Assembly: GCF_018618755.1 (NCBI RefSeq)
Contig: NZ_JACSMR010000001.1
Coordinates: 496,001-560,000, forward strand
Direction of reading: 5' to 3'
Source of the DNA: Exiguobacterium sp. s193
GTDB taxonomy: Bacteria > Bacillota > Bacilli > Exiguobacteriales > Exiguobacteriaceae
DNA length: 64,000 bases
The position numbers were made by a program, and so were the translations under genes. The notes below the pieces were generated by a model. It did no database searches, had not been told where the DNA came from, and saw only the letters and a list, made by a program, of their open reading frames with translations. This document shows positions 10,492 to 22,764 of the stretch, in pieces. Every line of letters begins with the position of its first letter. Within the stretch, counting starts at the first letter, position 1.

Positions 10492-10570
10492 ATAGTGAGG
10501 GGCTAAAACGCCCCTCCAGACTTTTTTTCGCAATAAGAGCGGAGACTGGTAGTTTCCGCTCTTATTCAAT
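10492..10570 (-). other. Two stem-loops in the gap-pgk intergenic region
   Basis: The interval contains GAGGGGC / GCCCCTC with a 6-base loop (about 10497-10516) and a longer stem AATAAGAGCGGA / TCCGCTCTTATT (about 10534-10567). On the minus (transcribed) strand neither is followed by a T-run, so they look more like mRNA processing or stability elements than full terminators. Confidence 0.5.
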
Positions 10571-10589
10571 TGCTATTTAATTGCTCGAA

Positions 10590-11642
<1,053 letters not shown>

Positions 11643-11653
11643 TCAAAAGGGGG

Positions 11654-12679
11654 CTACCCTTTCAAAATCGTTGTTGCTGCTCCTTCATCCGTAATCAAGA
11701 TGATGTTTGGAGACTGTTTGACGTAGGCATTGATCGCTTCTGCTTTCGAATGACCTCCGGCGACGACAATGACATGCTCGACCTGTTTCAAGTCGTCGAG
11801 TTGAAGCCCGACCGTCTTGACACGGTGAACGATGTTTCCGTCCCGGTCAAAATAATATCCGAATGCTTCTGCGACAGCTTGCTCGTCTTCGAGCTGTTCC
11901 AAAAGAGCTGTCGAAGCACGACGGCGTTTTGCCATCGTTTTTGCCTCACCAATTCCATGTACCACGATTGAAGCATCTTTAATCATCTGTAACACATTTT
12001 TAATGCTCGGCTCCTCGACCATCTTGACGAATGTCTCGGTGCTGACCATGTCTGGGATGTGAAGCAGATGATAGTCACTTTGGGCACGTGAAGCCATGCG
12101 TGAGCAGACTGTGTTCGCTTGGAGTTCAAGCGTTTCACCAAGACCACCCCGTGCCGGTACGAAAGTCATCGGACGATTTTCTTTATCGGGCGACATCATC
12201 GCCGCGACAGATGCCATCGTCGTCCCACCTGTAACTGCAATCGTATTGTGGTCCGTTGACAATTCACGTTTTAAACGAGCAACTGTCGCCCGTCCCATAT
12301 CGCGTTGTACCCAGAACGTCTGATCCGAATCACCCGGTACGATGACAACGTCTCGGACACCGAGTTTCTCTTTTAAGGCTTTTGCCATATCGGAGATACC
12401 GGCGAGTTCCGCCATCACACTGTGCATGCTTCGTAACACCGTCCGCCCTTCATCCGTCAAGGACATGCCTTGCGTCGCAACTTCTAATAAGTCTTGTTCT
12501 TTTAAGAAGTCGACCTCCCGGCGTAGAACGCGTTCCGTCAAGCCAAGGCTCGTCGCAAGTGTTCGTCGTCCAATCGGTTGCATCAGGCGTACATAGTGAA
12601 GAATGTCGTAACGTGTCTGCATTTCTTCAATCAGATCAGGCACGATTCGCTTTTGGATCTGTACTAACTGCCGAATCAT
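11654..12679 (-). CDS. cggR: Central glycolytic genes regulator (SorC family repressor)
   Basis: A 341-residue SorC/DeoR-type repressor. N-terminal winged helix-turn-helix around residues 30-60 (PIGRRTLATSLGLTERVLRREVDFL), then a sugar-phosphate-binding domain with GGTTMASVAAMM near residues 149-160. In B. subtilis CggR represses the gapA operon and is released by fructose-1,6-bisphosphate. Being first in the operon, it is autoregulated. A CggR-type operator lies in its leader. Confidence 0.95.
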   Translation of the reverse strand: MIRQLVQIQKRIVPDLIEEMQTRYDILHYVRLMQPIGRRTLATSLGLTERVLRREVDFLKEQDLLEVATQGMSLTDEGRTVLRSMHSVMAELAGISDMAKALKEKLGVRDVVIVPGDSDQTFWVQRDMGRATVARLKRELSTDHNTIAVTGGTTMASVAAMMSPDKENRPMTFVPARGGLGETLELQANTVCSRMASRAQSDYHLLHIPDMVSTETFVKMVEEPSIKNVLQMIKDASIVVHGIGEAKTMAKRRRASTALLEQLEDEQAVAEAFGYYFDRDGNIVHRVKTVGLQLDDLKQVEHVIVVAGGHSKAEAINAYVKQSPNIILITDEGAATTILKG

Positions 12680-12705
12680 GTGACTCCCGCTCCTCTCAAG
12701 TTGCT

Positions 12706-12784
12706 GGACACTTTACGTCCCGCGTGTCGTTTCTTGTCCCACTTGGTACATTGCTATCATAACAGCACACTTGACTTGTTTCAA
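12706..12784 (-). promoter_or_regulatory. cggR-gap promoter and CggR operator
   Basis: Minus-strand -35 TTGAAA (12779-12784) and -10 TATGAT (12756-12761), 17 bases apart. Downstream, at 12706-12741, are two direct half-operators resembling the B. subtilis CggR site (CGGGAC-N6-TGTC repeated). The promoter-distal copy CGGGAC-GTAAAG-TGTC is exact; the proximal one, TGGGAC-AAGAAA-CGAC, is degenerate. Position just after the start site fits a roadblock repressor. Confidence 0.85.
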
Positions 12785-12794
12785 GCCTCGTCCA

Positions 12795-13058
12795 TCATCT
12801 TTTTTCAAGTAAGCGGTTTCTTACCGTTTCTGTCTCCAATTTGCCATAACTCCAGACCGCTTCTTGGTGCACGAGGACTGGTATTTCATAGAGGTACTTC
12901 AGACTGAGCGCCGCATCTTCTTCAATGTTGATCTCTTCAAATGTCCACTCGGGAAATTCGTCTAATACAAAATCGAGCAAGATGGCGGCTTCCTCACATA
13001 GTGTACAACCCGGACGTGAATAGAGTGTTAAGTGCATGTTTTCTTTTGATTGCATCAT
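12795..13058 (-). CDS. Glutaredoxin-like thiol protein
   Basis: An 87-residue thioredoxin-fold protein of the glutaredoxin/YvlJ-like type. The redox motif CTLC follows SRPG near residue 16 (LTLYSRPGCTLCEEA), and the cis-proline is in YEIPVL. It overlaps the end of rpoN by four bases and precedes cggR, an arrangement also seen in other Bacillales. Its partner and physiological role are unknown. Confidence 0.82.
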   Translation of the reverse strand: MMQSKENMHLTLYSRPGCTLCEEAAILLDFVLDEFPEWTFEEINIEEDAALSLKYLYEIPVLVHQEAVWSYGKLETETVRNRLLEKR

Positions 13059-14203
13059 GAATTCGCCTTTCGTCTCTCGAAGTCAGCTTGGGTCAAACCG
13101 AGGGCTGCCCGATATTTTGCGACCGTCCGTCGGGCGACCGTAATCTGCTCCATCGCCAGACGGTCGGTCAATTGTTGATCGCTCATCGGAACAGGCGACG
13201 CTTCAAGAAGCTGTGCGATCCGGACCTTAATCAAAAAGCTTGATGTACCGGTCAATGTCTTCGACACGAAAAAGTCTTCTAGCTGCATCGTTCCCTGCAT
13301 CGTCTTGACCGTCTTGTTCGCAACTGCACGGCCAATCGTCGACGGATGGTACCCGGTCACTGCCGCCACCTCTTTTTTAGTCAGCGGCGCGAGCTCGAGT
13401 CGTCCTTTGAACCAGTGGTGTTGCCGTTCAATGATGACGTCCAGAATTGCCCGCAGTGTCGACCGTCTTCGTTCGTACGCACTCAAGAACGGTTTTGCCG
13501 CCTCTAAGTTCGTCCAACTTCGGTCAATGTCTAAGTCAGACCAATCGATCGTCAATTCCCCGTCACTGTACCGAACCTCTGCTTCCGGAATCGCTACGAC
13601 GGTCGCCTCCTGAAAAATCGGTGCTTTCGGTAACCGTTTGAGCGCAGCCTTGACTCGTTTTCGATCAGCTTCCGAAGCGATCCGAAGCAATACGTTGTTT
13701 AAAACAACACCCGCATTCAGCTCTGTCGCGGCATCAATCAACAGGTCATCCTCTTGTTCTAGTGCGTGCAACAAGCGACATTCACTTGCCGACCGCGCCG
13801 CAATTCCTGTCGGTTCACACCGTTGCAGGACAAGCCGTGCTTGTTTGACCGTCTCGACGTCACTCGCTAACAAGTCTGCAAGCCTCGTGTCCGTCGTTCG
13901 TAGTAATCCATCCGTATCTAAGTACGTCATGAGTTGTTCCGCCATATATCTTATTTCCTCTCTGGGCGATTCTAAACGTATTTGTTGAAGCAGCTCCGCT
14001 TCAAACGACGCGATACGGTCAGCGATTCGACCAAAATCAAGATTAATTGTTTTTCCGCCATCATTCTTAAAGGCGGTCGTCCGACGTACGATCCGGTACA
14101 GATGTTCTTCGAGCTCGGTTACGGATTCCTCGAGAATCGCCAGCTGAAATAAATGAGATGTTGATAATGTCAGTCGTTGTGTTTGTTCCTGTCGCTGTTC
14201 CAT
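13055..14203 (-). CDS. rpoN: RNA polymerase sigma-54 factor
   Basis: A 382-residue sigma-54 (SigL in B. subtilis), which directs transcription from -24/-12 promoters with AAA+ activators. The ATG at 14203 follows AAAGGAGGACCGACG and is preferred over the longer frame. Region I (LSTSHLFQLAILEESV), the core-binding domain, a helix-turn-helix (MSDQQLTDRLA... TVARRTVAKYR) and the invariant RpoN box ARRTVAKYR near the C-terminus are visible. It is shorter than E. coli RpoN (477) because of a reduced acidic region II. No enhancer-binding activator is encoded in this window. Confidence 0.95.
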   Translation of the reverse strand: MEQRQEQTQRLTLSTSHLFQLAILEESVTELEEHLYRIVRRTTAFKNDGGKTINLDFGRIADRIASFEAELLQQIRLESPREEIRYMAEQLMTYLDTDGLLRTTDTRLADLLASDVETVKQARLVLQRCEPTGIAARSASECRLLHALEQEDDLLIDAATELNAGVVLNNVLLRIASEADRKRVKAALKRLPKAPIFQEATVVAIPEAEVRYSDGELTIDWSDLDIDRSWTNLEAAKPFLSAYERRRSTLRAILDVIIERQHHWFKGRLELAPLTKKEVAAVTGYHPSTIGRAVANKTVKTMQGTMQLEDFFVSKTLTGTSSFLIKVRIAQLLEASPVPMSDQQLTDRLAMEQITVARRTVAKYRAALGLTQADFERRKANS

Positions 14204-14390
14204 CGTCGGTCCTCCTTTCATCCATTTATTCTCCAACCCTTCTATATAGTATAGAGGAAAAAAATCATTCAACCGATGATAAAGCTACCATCGTGCTTCG
14301 TTCCCTCGGAAAAAAACTGCTAAATTTAACAAACGAGTATTGCTTTCCTGAAAAAATGTCGGTATACTATTAATTGTTCAGTAAATACAT

Positions 14391-14466
14391 GCACCCGTAG
14401 CTCAGGGGATAGAGCACTGGTTTCCGGTACCAGGTGTCGGGAGTTCAAATCTCTCCGGGTGTACCA
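14391..14466 (+). tRNA. tRNA-Arg (anticodon CCG)
   Basis: A 76-base cloverleaf: acceptor GCACCCG / CGGGTGT, D-arm with AGCTCAGGGGATAGAGC, anticodon stem CTGGT / ACCAG around loop TTCCGGT (anticodon CCG), T-arm with GTTCAAAT, and an encoded CCA at 14464-14466. It is an isolated tRNA gene between rpoN and clpP. Confidence 0.96.
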
Positions 14467-14480
14467 TATTTGAATCTACA

Positions 14481-14510
14481 GGCAATGCCGTTCGCGGTGT
14501 TGCCTTTTTT
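14481..14510 (+). terminator. Terminator after tRNA-Arg
   Basis: GGCAATGCCG TTCG CGGTGTTGCC with a stable UUCG tetraloop followed by six T residues, 15 bases beyond the tRNA. Confidence 0.92.
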
Positions 14511-14572
14511 CTATATTGATATGTTTAAGTCAATGCCATTCAGGAAAAATATATAAAAGCCGCATCGTATCT

Positions 14573-14602
14573 TTTGACCAATATTGACCAAAGGATTATG
14601 AT
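14573..14602 (+). promoter_or_regulatory. clpP promoter overlapped by a CtsR operator
   Basis: -35 TTGACC (14574-14579) and -10 TATGAT (14597-14602) with 17-base spacing. TTTGACC-AAT-ATTGACC (14573-14589) read in reverse is GGTCAAT-ATT-GGTCAAA, a one-mismatch copy of the CtsR heptad repeat. The operator covers the -35 and spacer, as at class III heat-shock genes of Firmicutes. Confidence 0.9.
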
Positions 14603-14652
14603 AGGAATAAGTCGAATATGAGCTACATACCAATCATAAGGAGGCAAAGACT

Positions 14653-15231
14653 ATGTTAATTCCAACAGTCATCGAACAAACCAACCGCGGGGAACGTGCT
14701 TACGACATCTATTCACGTTTGCTCAAGGATCGTATCATTCTTCTCGGGAGCGCGATTGACGATAACGTCGCCAACTCAGTCGTTGCCCAGTTGCTCTTCT
14801 TAGCAGCAGAGGATCCAGATAAAGAAATTTCGCTCTACATCAACAGCCCAGGTGGATCAATCACAGCTGGTATGGCGATTTACGATACGATGAACTTCAT
14901 CAAACCACAAGTTTCAACAATTTGTATCGGAATGGCCGCTTCAATGGGTGCGTTCCTCTTACAAGCTGGTGCAAAAGGAAAACGTTTTGCACTTCCGAAC
15001 GCTGAGATCATGATTCACCAACCGCTCGGTGGCACACAAGGACAAGCATCGGACATTAAAATCCACGCAGAACGTATCATCAAAATGCGTGAACACTTAA
15101 ACAAAATCATGGCAGAGAACACAGGACAACCGCTTGAAGTCATCGAACGCGATACAGAGCGTGACAACTTCATGTCTGCTCAAGCAGCAGCTGACTACGG
15201 TCTCATCGACCGCGTCATGGAACGTGCTTAA
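14653..15231 (+). CDS. clpP: ATP-dependent Clp protease proteolytic subunit
   Basis: A 192-residue serine peptidase that forms the double-heptamer chamber of ClpXP/ClpCP. The catalytic triad is intact: Ser97 in IGMAASMGA, His122 in [10 protein letters not shown] and the aspartate near residue 171 (ERDNFMS). It is a single-gene unit with a CtsR operator and its own terminator, so heat and protein stress should induce it. ATAAGGAGG precedes the start. Neighbouring whiA-yvcK-rapZ matches B. subtilis synteny. Confidence 0.98.
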   Translation: MLIPTVIEQTNRGERAYDIYSRLLKDRIILLGSAIDDNVANSVVAQLLFLAAEDPDKEISLYINSPGGSITAGMAIYDTMNFIKPQVSTICIGMAASMGAFLLQAGAKGKRFALPNAEIMIHQPLGGTQGQASDIKIHAERIIKMREHLNKIMAENTGQPLEVIERDTERDNFMSAQAAADYGLIDRVMERA

Positions 15232-15245
15232 TCTGTTAACTCGAC

Positions 15246-15282
15246 CGACCGTTGATGTTTTTACATCATCGGTCGTTTTTTT
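15246..15282 (+). terminator. clpP terminator
   Basis: Stem CGACCGTTGATG / CATCATCGGTCG followed by seven T residues, shortly after the clpP stop. Confidence 0.9.
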
Positions 15283-15371
15283 GTTGTCTTCAAAAAAAAT
15301 CCTCTCCACGCCGGGCATGAACTTCATTGAATCATGAAAGTTCGTCCCGAACCGGAAAAGGATCGTTTGTG

Positions 15372-15608
15372 TTAGTCGATGAGATCTGTAATGTCAGACA
15401 CGATGTCGTGGTTTTCACGAATCAATGTGTAAATCCCGTTCGCATGTGGTGATAATTCTTCTTCTGCTTGCAATTGTTTAAGGAAAAGTGATGTTGCAAA
15501 TGTAACGAGTGTACTTTTTGGCACACCGATTGATTTTGCTTTTTTCGTCAAGACTTCATCAAATTTCGCATCAACTGTCAGCGAAATACGTTTTTTTTCG
15601 TTAGCCAT
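15372..15608 (-). CDS. Small ribbon-helix-helix-like protein, unknown
   Basis: A 78-residue basic-then-acidic protein. The N-terminus KKRISLTVDAKFDEVLTKKAKSIGVPKSTLV has the look of a ribbon-helix-helix DNA-binding domain (short strand, then two helices), and the C-terminal half is acidic. AAGGAGTTTTTGAA precedes the start. It sits downstream of whiA, where B. subtilis carries crh, but it is not an HPr-like protein. No partner toxin gene is adjacent, so an antitoxin role is not supported. Function unknown. Confidence 0.65.
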   Translation of the reverse strand: MANEKKRISLTVDAKFDEVLTKKAKSIGVPKSTLVTFATSLFLKQLQAEEELSPHANGIYTLIRENHDIVSDITDLID

Positions 15609-15690
15609 TTCAAAAACTCCTTAATTCGAACATTTAGTTGCATCGACTATATATTATAGTAGACTATGGTTCATCTCGCAAGTTTCCCCT

Positions 15691-16647
15691 TTAGAGCGCA
15701 CCTGTCAACGACTCACCATTCCGTAGTTTATCCGCGATTTGATCAATTTTCCGCAATCGGTGATTGATCCCTGATTTTGAGATGGAGCCACTTTCGACCA
15801 TTTCACCGAGTTCTTGCAGGGTCACGTCTTGATGGGTCACACGTAAAATCGCGATTTCACGTAATTTGTCCGGTAAGACGTCGAGTCCGACCGTCCGTTC
15901 AAGAAACTTGATGTTCTCGACTTGGCGGAGCGCTGCCCCGACCGTCTTATTGAGATTCGCTGTCTCACAGTTGACGAGCCGGTTAACCGAATTTCGCATA
16001 TCTTTTAAAATTCGCACGTCTTCAAACCGAAGCATCGAATAGGTCGCCCCAATCAGCTTAAGGAAATCAGAAATCTTTTCGCTTTCCTTGATGTAGAGGA
16101 TATGACCTTTCTTCCGTTCGATTGCTTTTGCATTTAAATCGAACTGGTTCGTCAGACTCCGGAGTGCTGCATTGTGCTCCTCATAGAGGCTGAAGATCTC
16201 GAGATGATACGACGAGGTCGCTGGATTATTCAGTGAGCCTCCCGCTAAAAAGGCTCCCCGTAAATAAGCACGCGCCCGCCGTTCATCATGCAAAATCGAA
16301 TCGCTGATGGAACGAATCATCGTGAAGCCTTCGCCGAGGATTCCTAAATCTTGCAGAATCTTATCGGCTTGTTGTTTCACACGGACGATGTAGACGTTAT
16401 TTTTTTTGAGCCGCATTTTCTTTCGGACGAGCAAGTCGAGGTGTACCGCGTAAGCCCGTTTCAGCAACGAATAGATCCGTCGCGCAATCGATGCATTCTC
16501 TGTTGAAATATCAAGTGTCAGACCACGACCAAGTCCAAACGAAATCGCACCGTTCATCCGGGCGAGTGCCGCAAGTTCGGCTTTCATCTCGTGATCAGTC
16601 ATCGCAATCTGCGTTAACTCTTTTTTGACTTCTGAAGCAAAACTCAT
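15691..16647 (-). CDS. whiA: DNA-binding protein WhiA
   Basis: A 318-residue WhiA. The N-terminal two-thirds is the degenerate LAGLIDADG-fold domain ([19 protein letters not shown]) and the C-terminus is a helix-turn-helix ([26 protein letters not shown]). In Firmicutes it binds the chromosome and influences cell division and segregation. Its start overlaps the yvcK stop, part of the rapZ-yvcK-whiA operon. Confidence 0.96.
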   Translation of the reverse strand: MSFASEVKKELTQIAMTDHEMKAELAALARMNGAISFGLGRGLTLDISTENASIARRIYSLLKRAYAVHLDLLVRKKMRLKKNNVYIVRVKQQADKILQDLGILGEGFTMIRSISDSILHDERRARAYLRGAFLAGGSLNNPATSSYHLEIFSLYEEHNAALRSLTNQFDLNAKAIERKKGHILYIKESEKISDFLKLIGATYSMLRFEDVRILKDMRNSVNRLVNCETANLNKTVGAALRQVENIKFLERTVGLDVLPDKLREIAILRVTHQDVTLQELGEMVESGSISKSGINHRLRKIDQIADKLRNGESLTGAL

Positions 16648-17642
16648 GTCAGTTCCTCCTTTCCTTCATATTGACGGACCCGACGAATCGATAACACTTT
16701 CCGCATGACAAGGCTTGCGACGGCATCCGAATCGTGCCGAATGAAGTGATGATTGTAATCGACGATATCATCCGCGAGCACTTCGATTCCTGCTTTGACG
16801 AAACTTTCATCGTCATAGGTGACGATATCGGCATGATCTTTTTGGTATTTCCGCAAGTAACTCGCGTCGATCGATTCGTTATTGACGATGATCGTATCGA
16901 CGACACCTTGACCAAGAAAACGTTCAAGCGCAGTCAAGTGATCATTCGCCGTAAAGGCGGTCGTCTCACCGGGTTGTGTCATGACGTTACAAATATAGAC
17001 GACTGGTGCCAACGACTGTTTGATCGCTTCGCGAATTTCATCAATCAAAACGTTCGGAATGATGCTCGTGTAGAGGCTACCTGGTCCGAGGACGATGACA
17101 TCGGCCTCTAAGATAGCTTGAATCGCTTCCGGAACCGGGCGGACGTCTTCTTCTTCTAAATAAATCCGCTCGATGACTTTGCCGACTTTCGGAATCAACG
17201 ACTCGCCTTTAACGACCGTCCCGTCCTCAAACTCTGCGCATAAGGTGATTGTCCGTTCTGTTGCCGGATAGACCTTCCCTTCCGCATTCAACAGTTGTCC
17301 CATGACACCAATCGCTTCGACGAATGAACCGTTACAGAGCTGCGTTGCTGCCGTCAGCATTAAGTTTCCGAGCGAATGCCCATGTAAACCTTCCCCTGTC
17401 TCAAATCGATACTGCATGATCCGGTCCATCAACGTCTCTGATTTCGATAACGAGACGATGACGTTTCGAATATCACCGGGTGGCAACATATTGAACTCAG
17501 TCCGTAAACGTCCCGAGCTGCCACCATCGTCAGCAACTGTGACGATGGCTGTGATGTCGAGTGGATAATGCTTGAGACCACGCAAGAGAGTCGACAGGCC
17601 CGTCCCGCCGCCAATCGCGACGACTTTCCGTTCCCATTTCAT
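16644..17642 (-). CDS. yvcK: Gluconeogenesis/morphology factor YvcK (CofD-like)
   Basis: A 332-residue member of the CofD-like YvcK family, needed for gluconeogenic growth and normal cell shape in B. subtilis, and known to bind UDP-sugars. N-terminal nucleotide-binding motif [17 protein letters not shown] (residues 8-24), [14 protein letters not shown], and [14 protein letters not shown] are family hallmarks. It overlaps rapZ by one base and whiA by four, so translation of the three is coupled. Confidence 0.95.
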   Translation of the reverse strand: MKWERKVVAIGGGTGLSTLLRGLKHYPLDITAIVTVADDGGSSGRLRTEFNMLPPGDIRNVIVSLSKSETLMDRIMQYRFETGEGLHGHSLGNLMLTAATQLCNGSFVEAIGVMGQLLNAEGKVYPATERTITLCAEFEDGTVVKGESLIPKVGKVIERIYLEEEDVRPVPEAIQAILEADVIVLGPGSLYTSIIPNVLIDEIREAIKQSLAPVVYICNVMTQPGETTAFTANDHLTALERFLGQGVVDTIIVNNESIDASYLRKYQKDHADIVTYDDESFVKAGIEVLADDIVDYNHHFIRHDSDAVASLVMRKVLSIRRVRQYEGKEELT

Positions 17643-18511
17643 TACTTTTCCTCCTTCGCGTGGACGTAATCCCGATGATTCGTCACGATATGATACTGAT
17701 TCGCAAATTCCTTACTGATCGCTTCCGCAAAGGTGATCGAGCGGTGTTTCCCGCCGGTACAACCTAACGCGACGACAAGTTGGGATTTCCCTTCCCGTTC
17801 GTACTGGGGAATCAAGAATTCGAGTAAATCAACGAGTTTCTTATAGAACAATTTCGCTTCCGGCCACTGCATGACGTAGGACGAGACTTCTAAATCAAGC
17901 CCAGTTTTCGGCCGGAGCTCCGGGATATAAAACGGGTTCGGCAAGAAACGAAGGTCAAAGACTAGGTCGGCATCAAGGGGTAACCCATGTTTGAAGCCGA
18001 ACGACATGACGTTGACGGTAAACGGCGGGCGTTCGCCTTCCGTGAATTCTTTCAATAAACGTTCCTTGAGCGCAAGCGGTTTGATGTCGCTCGTATCGAT
18101 CAACATTTGTGCCTTATCGCGGAATCCTTCGAGCAACGTCCGTTCGCGCTCGATACCAATCAGTGGTGACGCGGTCGGTGCAAGGGGATGCGAACGCCGT
18201 GACTCTTTATAACGGCGCACGAGGACATCGTTGCGTGCGTCTAAGTACAACATTCGAATCTGTAAGTTGGTTTTCTTTAAATCTTCGTAAACGACAAAGA
18301 AACTATCGATAAAATCACGCGCCCGGGTATCGATCGCGACGGCAATCTTCGGACGGACCTGCCCGATGACTTCAATTAATTGGGGGAGTAATGTCGGCGG
18401 TAAATTGTCGACACAAAAATACCCTAAGTCCTCGAAGCTATTCATAGCAACGGTTTTTCCTGCCCCACTCATTCCCGTGATGATGACCAGTTGCGGTTGA
18501 TTCTCTTCCAT
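17642..18511 (-). CDS. rapZ: RapZ/YvcJ family nucleotide-binding protein
   Basis: A 289-residue P-loop protein. Walker A GMSGAGKT lies at residues 13-20; the C-terminal domain contains GCTGGKHRS, the conserved small-ligand site of the family. In E. coli RapZ is an RNase E adaptor; in B. subtilis YvcJ affects competence, so the exact role here is uncertain. First gene of the operon; the Nudix gene yvcI found upstream in B. subtilis is absent. Confidence 0.94.
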   Translation of the reverse strand: MEENQPQLVIITGMSGAGKTVAMNSFEDLGYFCVDNLPPTLLPQLIEVIGQVRPKIAVAIDTRARDFIDSFFVVYEDLKKTNLQIRMLYLDARNDVLVRRYKESRRSHPLAPTASPLIGIERERTLLEGFRDKAQMLIDTSDIKPLALKERLLKEFTEGERPPFTVNVMSFGFKHGLPLDADLVFDLRFLPNPFYIPELRPKTGLDLEVSSYVMQWPEAKLFYKKLVDLLEFLIPQYEREGKSQLVVALGCTGGKHRSITFAEAISKEFANQYHIVTNHRDYVHAKEEK

Positions 18512-18571
18512 CTCTTCGCCCTCCAGACAACAGTTCCGTGTGTATTTTTCATTCCAAATTCAGTATATCAT

Positions 18572-18617
18572 AAAAAAAGAGCCAGCTTGATGGAAGGAGC
18601 CTCCACCAAAGCTGGTT
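18572..18617 (-). terminator. trxB terminator
   Basis: Stem AACCAGCTT... AAGCTGGCT with an internal GGAGGCTCC helix, followed by a T-run on the minus strand, just beyond the trxB stop. Confidence 0.9.
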
Positions 18618-18623
18618 CATGTC

Positions 18624-21129
<2,506 letters not shown>

Positions 21130-21211
21130 AGTGATTCAAGCCCCCATAATTTAAATCTGGTTTCGTAGTTGCAGAAACAAGAATAACCTATCTCGGATAG
21201 CGTTGCAACAG

Positions 21212-21242
21212 AAAAAAACGCCGGGGTTTACGCCCAGCGTTT
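21212..21242 (-). terminator. Terminator overlapping the end of kapB
   Basis: AACGCTGGGCG / CGCCGGCGTT-type stem with a T-run on the minus strand; it includes the kapB stop codon region (21228-21230). Confidence 0.85.
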
Positions 21243-21608
21243 TGCATAAATGGTTTCGAGTTCCTTATAGTTCTCTAAGCATTTTCGTACAAAAGCATCT
21301 TCTTGCGGATTCTTGTTTTGCAGACGTTCAACATCTTTTTCGAATGCTTGACGTAAGCTATCCGGATACGATGGAATCTCGCCATCATAGTCATAGACGA
21401 CACTTGGGGAAACCGTGATCTTTTCGTGTTGATGTAAGGCTGTACGGATATGAAAGAGTGGAACGTTGACTTGGTTCGGTTGATGCAAGTCGCCTTGCGT
21501 CGGATGTTTCTCGACGGCGAGTACTTCGACGACGAGCCCTTGCGGACGTTCTGCGAATAATCTTCCGAAATACTTTCCGGTCTTATACGTAAAGCGAATA
21601 TAATTCAT
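21228..21608 (-). CDS. kapB: Kinase-associated protein B (KapB family)
   Basis: A 126-residue protein of the KapB family, named in B. subtilis for its effect on the KinB sporulation kinase. The N-terminus YIRFTYKTGKYFGRLF and the central VEVLAVEKHPTQGDLH are typical. Unlike a lipoprotein, it shows no signal peptide or lipobox here, so a cytoplasmic location is likely. It is alone with its own terminator. Its function outside sporulating species is unclear. Confidence 0.82.
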   Translation of the reverse strand: MNYIRFTYKTGKYFGRLFAERPQGLVVEVLAVEKHPTQGDLHQPNQVNVPLFHIRTALHQHEKITVSPSVVYDYDGEIPSYPDSLRQAFEKDVERLQNKNPQEDAFVRKCLENYKELETIYAKRWA

Positions 21609-21637
21609 CGCGTGTCTACCTCCTTCTCACAGTTTCG

Positions 21638-22141
21638 TCACATTTCATGGCGCCGGAGCGGCTGGCTCGAGACCCGTTCGTTCGGTAGGATATCCCGGTG
21701 AACGATGGACCCGGCACCGATGACGGCACCATCTCCGATCGTCACGCCTGGTAAAATCGTGACGTTCGCGCCAATCAACACATCACTACCAATCGTCACG
21801 TTGCCAATCCGGTACTCCGTCGTCAAATATTCATGACAGAGAATCGTCGTATTAAAGCCGATGATCGTATTCGAACCGATTGAAATCCGTTCCGGAAACA
21901 TCGTGTCCGGCATCACCATCAAGGCAAGTGCCGTCCGGTCGCCAATCTTCATTCGGAGACACGTCCGGTACAAGCCATTTTTGAAGCGGAGCGACGGTGA
22001 AAACCGTCCGATCGTAATGATGCTGAAACACCACATGACTTTCAAGAACGAGACCGTCCGGTACATGTGCCATAGCGGATTTGTTGTCCCGACCTGATAG
22101 CGATCAGTCCGCCGTGCCATTTTGCGCCTCAATCCAGTCAC
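21638..22141 (-). CDS. Hexapeptide-repeat O-acetyltransferase (YvoF-like)
   Basis: A 167-residue left-handed beta-helix acyltransferase. Imperfect hexapeptide repeats run from about residue 80 to 145 (ISIGSNTIIGFNTTI... NVTIGSDVLIGANVTILPGVTIGDGAVIGAGS), as in maltose/galactoside acetyltransferases; the catalytic histidine is probably the one in ILCHEYL. It overlaps the end of ppaX, in the hprK-lgt-ppaX-yvoF operon as in B. subtilis. The acceptor is unknown. Confidence 0.88.
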   Translation of the reverse strand: MTGLRRKMARRTDRYQVGTTNPLWHMYRTVSFLKVMWCFSIITIGRFSPSLRFKNGLYRTCLRMKIGDRTALALMVMPDTMFPERISIGSNTIIGFNTTILCHEYLTTEYRIGNVTIGSDVLIGANVTILPGVTIGDGAVIGAGSIVHRDILPNERVSSQPLRRHEM

Positions 22142-22760
22142 TCAAGTGGTCCATCGAATCGATGATGACATCTGGTTCCAGTGCTTCAAGATACGGACGA
22201 CCTTTGATGGCCCAACCGACCGCGACGGTTTTTAAGCCCGCATTTTTTCCGCCATGGATATCCGTGTCATTGTCTCCGACCATGATTGTTTCGTCGGTCG
22301 TCGACCCGAGAAGCGCCATCGCTTTTTCAAACGGTTCGACGGCTGGTTTTTCTTCCGTCACGTCGTCTGCTGCGATGATTGTCTCAAACAGTGACGTCAG
22401 TCCAAATAGTTCAATCCCTTTTAACGCGACGCGACGACTTTTTGATGTCACGATCGCCATCTTGTACCCCTGCTCCTTCAAGCGGCGTAAACCGTCGAGG
22501 ACACCCGGGTATTCAAGAACGAGTGCATCATGCATCGCAATGTTATAGCTGCGGTAAAAGGCGACCATTTCTTTCCACTGTTCGGCATTGAGTTCAGAAA
22601 ATGATTTTTCAAGCGTCGGACCGATGAACGGAAGCAATTCTGCCTCCGTAAACGTCCGCTCCGGATAGTAGTAATCGAGTGTATGTTCAAAGCTTTTCAG
22701 AATCAACGGATTCGTATCGATCAACGTACCATCTAAATCAAATAAAATCGTGTTAATCAT
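22104..22760 (-). CDS. ppaX: Pyrophosphatase PpaX (HAD family)
   Basis: A 218-residue HAD-family hydrolase that in B. subtilis hydrolyses the pyrophosphate made by HPr kinase/phosphorylase when it dephosphorylates P-Ser-HPr. The ATG at 22760 begins MINTILFDLDGTLIDTN: nucleophile Asp8 and acid Asp10 in FDLDGT, motif II VTSK, and motif IV MVGDNDTDIHG. It is in the same operon as hprK, which supports the name over a generic phosphoglycolate phosphatase. Confidence 0.92.
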   Translation of the reverse strand: MINTILFDLDGTLIDTNPLILKSFEHTLDYYYPERTFTEAELLPFIGPTLEKSFSELNAEQWKEMVAFYRSYNIAMHDALVLEYPGVLDGLRRLKEQGYKMAIVTSKSRRVALKGIELFGLTSLFETIIAADDVTEEKPAVEPFEKAMALLGSTTDETIMVGDNDTDIHGGKNAGLKTVAVGWAIKGRPYLEALEPDVIIDSMDHLSDWIEAQNGTAD

Positions 22761-22764
22761 CGGA

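Noticed and set aside
10492-10570. Terminator between gap and pgk
   Set aside because: Stems are good, but on the transcribed strand the bases after them are A-rich, not a T-run.
15372-15608. Antitoxin of a toxin-antitoxin pair
   Set aside because: The ribbon-helix-helix look fits, but neither side carries a toxin-sized partner gene.
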